A DNA stretch of 64,000 nucleotides from Prevotella sp. UBA1705. GTDB lineage: Bacteria; Bacteroidota; Bacteroidia; Bacteroidales; Bacteroidaceae. Each line of letters opens with the position of its first letter. The first letter of the stretch is position 1. The position numbers and the translations under genes were made by a program. The DNA lies in the NCBI GenBank assembly GCA_002317385.1, contig DCJH01000067.1:34438-98437 (forward strand), written 5' to 3'. This document shows, in pieces, positions 59,341 through 64,000 of this stretch. Below the pieces are notes generated by a model. The model was not told where the DNA came from and ran no database searches. It saw only the letters and a list, made by a program, of their open reading frames with translations.

Positions 59341-60351
59341 ATGAAGAAGAAATATCAGAACGGATTCTTTATTTTCGGCATCTTGGTGCTCATCATCATG
59401 GTAACTCAGCTCGACTTTGCACAGGTGTGGCAGGGTTTGAAGCATGCCGGCTATTGGTTCCTCGCCGTGGTGGCGCTTTGGGCTGTACTCTATGTTTTCA
59501 ACACGGCCTCATGGTATCTCATCATCAAGGGCGTGTGTGAACAGCCGGCCGACGATGTGAAACGTCCGAAGCCGGTGTCGTTTGCCTGGCTCTACAAGGT
59601 CACCATCTCCGGGTTTGCGCTCAATTATGCCACTCCCGGCGGGCTCATGGGCGGCGAGCCCTACCGTGTGATGGAACTGGCTCCGAAGATTGGAACCGAG
59701 CGCGCCTCGTCGTCGGTGATCCTCTATGCCATGACCCACATCTTCAGTCACTTCTGGTTTTGGCTCATCTCGGCCATCGTATTCTTCTTTGTCCATCCCT
59801 CCAACTTTGTGCTCGACATACTCCTTGCGGCCACCATCGTGTTCACTTCGCTGGGTATATGGTTCTTCACGTCGGGCTATCGGAAGGGGCTGGCCAATAG
59901 GATGATGAACATTTTGCGCCACATTCCCTTCGTCAAGAAATGGGCAAAACCCTTTGTGGAGAGGCATCGTGAGCAGCTCAACACCATCGACCAGCAGATA
60001 GCCGCCCTCCATCGGCAGAATCCCCACAACTTCATAGGTGCCGTGCTGCTGGAGTTTTTCTGCCGCGTGTTCTCGGCATTGGAGATATTCTTCATCCTCT
60101 TGGTCATCATGCCGAGCGTCAATTTCATCAATTGCGTGCTCATTCTGGCCTTTACATCGCTCTTCGCCAACCTGCTGTTTTTCATGCCTTTGCAGTTGGG
60201 CGGACGCGAAGGAGGTTTTCTTATGTCGACCACCACGTTGGGCATCAGCGCCAGTGGCGGTATCTTCGTAGCGCTCATCGTGCGCATCAGAGAACTGATC
60301 TGGACCGGAATCGGATTATTGTTCATCAAGTTGGGAAAGAAAAGCCAATAA
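59341..60351 (+). CDS. Flippase-like membrane protein (UPF0104/LPG synthase TM domain)
   Basis: A 336-residue membrane protein with about eight hydrophobic segments, of the lysylphosphatidylglycerol-synthase-transmembrane/UPF0104 family. Typical motifs: [19 protein letters not shown] near residue 90 and [15 protein letters not shown] near 283. It has no aminoacyl-transferase domain, so it is not MprF itself; members are thought to move or bind lipids. It follows pdxA by 58 bases and ends the run; a terminator hairpin is at 60367-60391. Confidence 0.8.
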   Translation: MKKKYQNGFFIFGILVLIIMVTQLDFAQVWQGLKHAGYWFLAVVALWAVLYVFNTASWYLIIKGVCEQPADDVKRPKPVSFAWLYKVTISGFALNYATPGGLMGGEPYRVMELAPKIGTERASSSVILYAMTHIFSHFWFWLISAIVFFFVHPSNFVLDILLAATIVFTSLGIWFFTSGYRKGLANRMMNILRHIPFVKKWAKPFVERHREQLNTIDQQIAALHRQNPHNFIGAVLLEFFCRVFSALEIFFILLVIMPSVNFINCVLILAFTSLFANLLFFMPLQLGGREGGFLMSTTTLGISASGGIFVALIVRIRELIWTGIGLLFIKLGKKSQ

Positions 60352-60366
60352 TCCGAGGGGTCGGTT

Positions 60367-60391
60367 AAGCCTATGATTTGTAGGCTTTTGT
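60367..60391 (+). terminator. Terminator of the rlmN-pdxA run
   Basis: AAGCCTA (60367-60373) pairs with TAGGCTT (60381-60387), followed by TTGTTGTT. Confidence 0.65.
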
Positions 60392-60521
60392 TGTTCAACA
60401 CAAGAGCAATACAGCCCCATCCATTCACCCTTTCCAGCCTCACCACCTCCCTCCTGCCCCGAAGGGAGGGGAGAAATGTGCCTGATAATCTGGGCTTTCG
60501 CGTTGTTAATGCGGAGGTTCA

Positions 60522-60636
60522 GTAGGGGCTTGCCCTGTGCATGTCTGCCAACCAAGGAGTCGATAAGGGGATGATGAGAGCAGGAAAAGCCGGTGTGTCA
60601 CAGTGTGTTGCAGGCATGTACGGGGCATGCTCCTAC
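60522..60636. repeat. REP-like inverted pair
   Basis: GTAGGGGCTTGCCCTGTGCA at 60522 onward and, reversed, GGCATGTACGGGGCATGCTC ending TAC at 60636. Both resemble the 38-bp repeats at 20908 and 21119. Confidence 0.75.
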
Positions 60637-60698
60637 GTGGCGGAGAGGGGAGAAAAAGCGGACGGAAAAGAGTGGGGTATCGGGGCGGTTTGAAAAGA

Positions 60699-60777
60699 GG
60701 TACTAATCGTTGTGCCTTTACTACCTTTTCGCGATGCGAATAGGTACTAACGACGAGACGAATAGGTGGGAATCCCC
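60699..60777. repeat. 22-bp-register array, locus E
   Basis: Units start at 60699, 60721, 60743 and 60765: GGTACTAATCG, CTACCTTTTCG, GGTACTAACGA and GGTGGGAATCC. The step is exactly 22 bases; the second and third units end in GCGAATA and ACGAATA. Confidence 0.85.
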
Positions 60778-60857
60778 AAACCCTCTGTAATCGGTTGTTT
60801 CACGTTAAAATTGCTATCTTTTTCTGCCAAAATTGCAGTCGTCTCGAAATATTTATG

Positions 60858-60865
60858 TAATTTTG
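60858..60865 (+). promoter_or_regulatory. -7 box of the sigma-54 activator gene
   Basis: TAATTTTG, seven bases before the ATG at 60873, so the leader is nearly absent. Confidence 0.65.
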
Positions 60866-60872
60866 TCATCAA

Positions 60873-62126
60873 ATGAATACATCGGAACTGCAGAAAATCA
60901 AGCAACGTTATAACATTGTTGGCAACAGCGATGGGCTGAACCATGCCCTCGACGTGGCCATGCAGGTGGCCCTTACCGACCTCAGCGTGCTCATCATTGG
61001 TGAGAGCGGTGTGGGTAAGGAGATTATTCCGCGTGTGATTCACGACAACTCGCCGCGCAAGCGCGAGAAATATTTTGCCATCAACTGCGGTTCTATCCCC
61101 GAGGGCACCATCGACAGCGAGCTTTTCGGTCATGAGAAGGGCGCGTTCACCGGAGCCATAGGTGAGAGCGAAGGCTACTTCGGCGTGGCCAACAAGGGCA
61201 CTATCTTCCTCGACGAGGTGGGCGAGCTGCCCGTAGCCACTCAGGCGCGGTTGCTGCGCGTGCTCGAAACGGGCGAATATATCCGCGTGGGCGGGCAGGA
61301 AATACGTAAGACCGACGTGCGCATTGTGGCCGCCACCAATGTCAACATGCGCAAGGCCATATCCGAAGGTCGGTTTCGCGAGGACCTCTACTATCGCCTG
61401 AACACCATCCCCATCCAAGTGCCGCCGCTGCGCGACCGTGGCAACGACATCCTGTTGCTGTTCCGCCTCTTCGCCATGCAGATGGCCGAGAAATATCATA
61501 TCCCCAAGGTGACGCTCACCGACGACGCCAAATCGCTCCTGCTCCATTACAAGTGGCCGGGCAACGTGCGCCAGCTGAAGAACATCACCGAGCAGATGTC
61601 CATCCTCAGTGAGGAGCGTGAGCTCAATGCCGACCTGCTCAGGAAATACATTCCCGACAACCCTGACAGCACCCAGCTGGCCACAATCAGTCAGCCCGGG
61701 CAGCACTCCTACGAGAGTGAGCGCGAGATACTCTATAAGATACTCTATGAGCTGCGTGGCAACGTGTCGGATCTGAGGCGCGACCTCACCAGCCTGCGCA
61801 AGCAGCTCGACGATGCCCATGAGCTCAACGAGGCCATCGCCTATAAGCACAACGGCTATATCGAGACCGCCGCGCCACAGGTGCCGGCGCTCAGCAGTGA
61901 GCCCCACACCATCGCCACCATGGCCCAACCGTCGGCCATCGAGGTGGAAGCCGAGGAAATCAAGGCCGAGCCCGAGAGCCTGAACCTGAGCGACCTGGGC
62001 CGACAGATGGTGGAGAAGGCACTGGAGCGCAACGGCGGCAACCGCAAGAAGGCTGCCCAGGAATTGGGAATCTCCGACCGCACCCTATACAGAAGAATCA
62101 GACAATATGGTCTTGACAAGAAATAA
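60873..62126 (+). CDS. Sigma-54-dependent activator without sensory domain
   Basis: A 417-residue enhancer-binding protein. The AAA+ domain begins almost at once (about 10-240): Walker A GESGVGKEI, the sigma-54 contact loop GAFTGAIGE, Walker B GTIFLDEVGELP, and the arginine-finger region RFREDLYYRLNTIPI. A linker with a coiled coil (VSDLRRDLTSLRKQLDDA, about 290-320) leads to a Fis-type helix-turn-helix (LERNGGNRKKAAQELGISDRTLYRRIRQYGL, 385-415). No receiver, GAF or PAS domain precedes the AAA+ part, so activity must be set by level or by a partner, as in PspF. lptE follows and may be co-transcribed. Confidence 0.92.
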   Translation: MNTSELQKIKQRYNIVGNSDGLNHALDVAMQVALTDLSVLIIGESGVGKEIIPRVIHDNSPRKREKYFAINCGSIPEGTIDSELFGHEKGAFTGAIGESEGYFGVANKGTIFLDEVGELPVATQARLLRVLETGEYIRVGGQEIRKTDVRIVAATNVNMRKAISEGRFREDLYYRLNTIPIQVPPLRDRGNDILLLFRLFAMQMAEKYHIPKVTLTDDAKSLLLHYKWPGNVRQLKNITEQMSILSEERELNADLLRKYIPDNPDSTQLATISQPGQHSYESEREILYKILYELRGNVSDLRRDLTSLRKQLDDAHELNEAIAYKHNGYIETAAPQVPALSSEPHTIATMAQPSAIEVEAEEIKAEPESLNLSDLGRQMVEKALERNGGNRKKAAQELGISDRTLYRRIRQYGLDKK

Positions 62127-62148
62127 CAGGGCTCAGCGCCCAAACCAC

Positions 62149-62685
62149 ATGATGCCACGCGGCAGATGGATAGCCCGTCTGCTGGTGGTCGTGCTGTTGT
62201 CGGCGGTGTCGTCGGCCATGCTCACCTCGTGTAAGGTGAGCTATGGTTTCAATGGCGCGAGCATCGACTACAACAAGACCAAGACCATCACCATTGCCGA
62301 TTTCCCCATCCGAAGCAGCTATGTGTGGGGTCCCATGGGACCGCTTTTCAACAACCAACTGAAGGATGTGTTTGCCAATCACACCCGCCTGCAGCAGGTG
62401 AAGCGCAACGGCGACCTGATGGTGGAGGGCGAAATCACCCAATATTCACAGCGCAACAAGTCGGTGTCGAGCGAGGGCTATTCTGCCCAGACGGAACTTT
62501 CGATGACCGTCAACGTGAGGTTTACCAACAATGTGAACCATAAGGAAGACTTCGAGCGTGCCTTCACCGCTACGCAGACCTACGAGACCACCAAGAGTCT
62601 GAGCAGCGTGCAGGAGGAACTGGTCACCGAAATGTGCAAGGACCTGACCGACCAGATATTCAATGCCACCGTGGCCAACTGGTAA
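62149..62685 (+). CDS. lptE: LptE-family outer-membrane lipoprotein
   Basis: A 178-residue lipoprotein of the Bacteroidales LptE family (LPS-assembly lipoprotein, partner of LptD). Lipobox MLTSC near residue 25, then KVSYGFNGASIDYNKTKTITIADFPIRSS, which is the family N terminus, and VRFTNNVNHKEDFERAFTATQTYE later. It acts in the outer membrane as the plug of the LPS translocon. Start: ATG at 62149 (or 62152), 22 bases after the activator stop, gives a compact signal peptide; an ATG at 62107 overlaps the upstream gene and adds a polar tail. Confidence 0.85.
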   Translation: MMPRGRWIARLLVVVLLSAVSSAMLTSCKVSYGFNGASIDYNKTKTITIADFPIRSSYVWGPMGPLFNNQLKDVFANHTRLQQVKRNGDLMVEGEITQYSQRNKSVSSEGYSAQTELSMTVNVRFTNNVNHKEDFERAFTATQTYETTKSLSSVQEELVTEMCKDLTDQIFNATVANW

Positions 62686-62719
62686 TCTCACCGACTTCAA
62701 ACCTATACGACCTATCAAT

Positions 62720-63496
62720 ATGGACATTGCAGAGCTTATCAAGCATCCGGAAGAGTTAGACCGCGAGACCCTGTACGATCTCCGTAGCCTGCTGGCGCTA
62801 TATCCATATTACCAGACGGCCCGCCTGTTGCTGCTCCAGAACCTCTATCTGCTGCATGACCCGACGTTCAACGAGGAACTGAAACGCGCCGCCATCTACA
62901 TCACCGACCGCAAGGTGGTGTTCAATCTCGTGGAGGCTGCCCACTATCGTTTCAAGCTCTCGACCACCTCAGAGTCGAAGGATGCTCAGGCTTCGGGCAC
63001 CCCTGCCGGCGGCAAACGCTCTGACCGAACCATCTCACTCATCGACAATTTCCTCGACTCCATACCCGAAGAGAAGCCTTCGGAACCCAAGTCGAAGCGT
63101 CGCCCCACACCGGCCGATGCCGCCATCGACTATGTTTCCTATCTGATGGAAATCGACAATGAGGAAAAAGAGACCGAGAAGGCTGCCGCACCCCTCCTCA
63201 AGGGACAGGATTTGATAGATAATTTCATCAACAATGAGAGCAAAAAAATCAAGTTGAAGGAAGAACCCGAATATGTCCCGACACTCGAAAACAGCGACTC
63301 TGGAGAGGAGAAAGAGGGCAATGAGGGCTATTTTACGGAGACTTTGGCCAAAATATACATTAAGCAAGGCCGTTATGATAAAGCTTTGGAAATAATTCAG
63401 CGCATAAATTTGAATTATCCAAAAAAAAGTGCTTACTTTGCAGACCAAATCCGTTTCTTAGAAAAGTTGATATTAAACAATAAAACAAATAAGTAA
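62720..63496 (+). CDS. TPR-like protein of the lptE-secG cluster
   Basis: A 258-residue cytoplasmic protein of unknown role. The N-terminal helical part (DIAELIKHPEELDRETLYDLRSLLALYPYYQTARLLLLQNLYLL, 1-75) and the C-terminal part (YFTETLAKIYIKQGRYDKALEIIQRINLNYPKKSAYFADQIRFLEKLI, about 208-255) look like TPR helices; between them is a Lys/Glu/Pro-rich linker. It lies 34 bases after lptE and 6 bases before secG, a gene order that recurs in Bacteroidales. The ATG at 62720 gives the natural N terminus; an earlier in-frame start overlaps lptE. Confidence 0.72.
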   Translation: MDIAELIKHPEELDRETLYDLRSLLALYPYYQTARLLLLQNLYLLHDPTFNEELKRAAIYITDRKVVFNLVEAAHYRFKLSTTSESKDAQASGTPAGGKRSDRTISLIDNFLDSIPEEKPSEPKSKRRPTPADAAIDYVSYLMEIDNEEKETEKAAAPLLKGQDLIDNFINNESKKIKLKEEPEYVPTLENSDSGEEKEGNEGYFTETLAKIYIKQGRYDKALEIIQRINLNYPKKSAYFADQIRFLEKLILNNKTNK

Positions 63497-63502
63497 AGAA
63501 TT

Positions 63503-63898
63503 ATGTACACATTTTTTGTAGTTCTCATCGTCCTGGTGTCGCTGCTGATGATCTTCATCGTGCTCATTCAGGAATCAAAGGGAGGCGGCCTTTCCAGCAA
63601 CTTCTCTTCTTCTAATGCCATCATGGGCGTACGCAAGACAACCGACTTCGTTGAAAAGGCTACTTGGGGCCTTGCTGCCTGCATGGTAGCCTTCAGCATC
63701 ATCTGCGCACATACCGCTCCCCAGGCTTCTTCCGACCAGAGCGTGCTCGAAAAGACGGCTACTGAGACCCAGACGACCAATCCTACAAATACCCAGGGCT
63801 TCCAGGCTGCTCCTGCTCAAGGTGCTGCCCAGCAGGGGGGCAAGGCTGCAGCCGGTGCTGCAAAGGCTCCTGTGGCTCCCGCAGCTCCTGCGAAATAA
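63503..63898 (+). CDS. secG: Preprotein translocase subunit SecG
   Basis: A 131-residue SecG: two transmembrane helices (about 2-24 and 52-72) joined by the conserved loop QESKGGGLSSNFSSSNAIMGVRKTTDFVEKATWGLA, as in all SecG proteins. After residue 80 comes an extra Ala/Gln/Thr/Pro-rich tail of about 50 residues, often seen in Bacteroidetes SecG and probably disordered. It is part of the SecYEG channel. It starts 6 bases after the TPR-like gene. Confidence 0.95.
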   Translation: MYTFFVVLIVLVSLLMIFIVLIQESKGGGLSSNFSSSNAIMGVRKTTDFVEKATWGLAACMVAFSIICAHTAPQASSDQSVLEKTATETQTTNPTNTQGFQAAPAQGAAQQGGKAAAGAAKAPVAPAAPAK

Positions 63899-63913
63899 TA
63901 GTAAAAAAAGTGA

Positions 63914-63944
63914 GGGATTTGTTTGGCGGAACCAAATAAATCCC
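63914..63944 (+). terminator. Hairpin overlapping the next promoter
   Basis: GGGATTTGTTTGG (63914-63926) pairs with CCAAATAAATCCC (63932-63944), one mismatch, followed by TTATCTTT. It can end secG transcription and also covers the -33 to -7 region of the following promoter. Confidence 0.6.
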
Positions 63945-63953
63945 TTATCTTTG
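63922..63953 (+). promoter_or_regulatory. Promoter for the tRNA at the right edge
   Basis: -33 TTTG at 63922-63925, 20-base spacer, -7 TATCTTTG at 63946-63953: a near-consensus Bacteroidales promoter. The transcript would start about 25 bases before the tRNA. Confidence 0.75.
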
Positions 63954-63981
63954 CACTCGCTTAGAAATAAGCAACCAACAT

Positions 63982-64000
63982 GGTGGATGTAGTTCAGTTG
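63982..64000 (+). tRNA. tRNA 5' part, probably tRNA-His, cut by window end
   Basis: GGTGGATGTAGTTCAGTTG reads as a tRNA 5' end: A-box TAGTTCAGTTG with invariant bases at U8, A14 and G15. If the T of TAG is U8, the acceptor strand GTGGATG is preceded by one more G, as tRNA-His requires at -1. The rest lies outside the window, so the anticodon cannot be read. Confidence 0.6.

Larger units (their letters stand above)
60352..60857. other. Repeat-rich gap before the sigma-54 activator gene
   Basis: No gene. After the terminator hairpin it holds two REP-like repeats in opposite directions (60522-60549 and 60613-60636) and array E (60699-60777). Confidence 0.7.

Noticed and set aside
63980..64000. 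Start of a coding gene (ATG GTG GAT)
   Set aside because: The bases after it fit a tRNA 5' end with A-box and follow a strong promoter typical of stable RNA, so a coding start is less likely.

Overview
This window is a stretch of a Bacteroidales chromosome, most likely Prevotellaceae. Three things point there: promoters of the TANNTTTG (-7) type, usually TATCTTTG or TAACTTTG; a tmRNA whose tag reads GENNYALAA; and gene families typical of the phylum (an ECF sigma / DUF4974 / TonB-receptor module, DUF4625 and DUF4837 lipoproteins, a long NagB-PIG-L protein, a Wzi-type protein). Species cannot be fixed by eye. Most genes are GC-rich; the polysaccharide cassette at about 4.7-16.2 kb is clearly AT-richer.

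Layout. 0-4.1 kb: a histidine phosphatase, a secreted Arg/Ser/Gly repeat protein, a Wzi-like outer-membrane protein and a small lipoprotein. 4.1-18.9 kb (minus strand): a capsule/exopolysaccharide operon of the Wzx/Wzy type, read from an SLBB export protein through two Wzz-like proteins, flippase, polymerase, four glycosyltransferases and a beta-helix protein to two different initiating phosphoglycosyltransferases; a Ser-type sulfatase lies just upstream. 21.5-24.2 kb: pdxS-pdxT (PLP synthase) with an upstream gene fusing a ThiD-like kinase domain to an AraC DNA-binding domain. 24.3-31.4 kb: TolC/adaptor/RND efflux operon followed by its two-component system. 32.3-36.9 kb: a probable metal-related cluster (small Cys/His membrane protein, TonB receptor, two DUF4625 lipoproteins, an NlpE-like lipoprotein). 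36.9-44.0 kb: a coiled-coil protein, an AraC regulator, and an amino-sugar group (GH20 hexosaminidase, degenerate NagB-PIG-L fusion, NagB). 44.8-45.2 kb: tmRNA. 45.5-52.6 kb: an outer-membrane protein, then ECF sigma, anti-sigma and two tandem receptors with near-identical signalling domains but different barrels. 53.2-55.9 kb: AmpG-like permease plus SpoIID-domain protein. 56.1-60.4 kb: rlmN, DUF4837 lipoprotein, pdxA, membrane flippase-like protein. 60.9-63.9 kb: sigma-54 activator, lptE, TPR-like protein, secG; a tRNA (probably His) starts at the right edge.

Two observations stand out. (1) All five intergenic gaps longer than 500 bases carry a degenerate tandem array with an exact 22-bp register and a GGTACTAATCG core, often beside other dispersed repeats; in one case the array is enclosed by 38-bp inverted repeats. 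I do not recognise this family. (2) The ThiD-AraC fusion next to pdxST has lost the Cys expected in its kinase active-site loop, so it may be a vitamin-sensing regulator rather than an enzyme. Other notable points are the paired receptors that share one signalling module, the NagB-like domain lacking its catalytic residues, and the presence of genes from both vitamin B6 routes.
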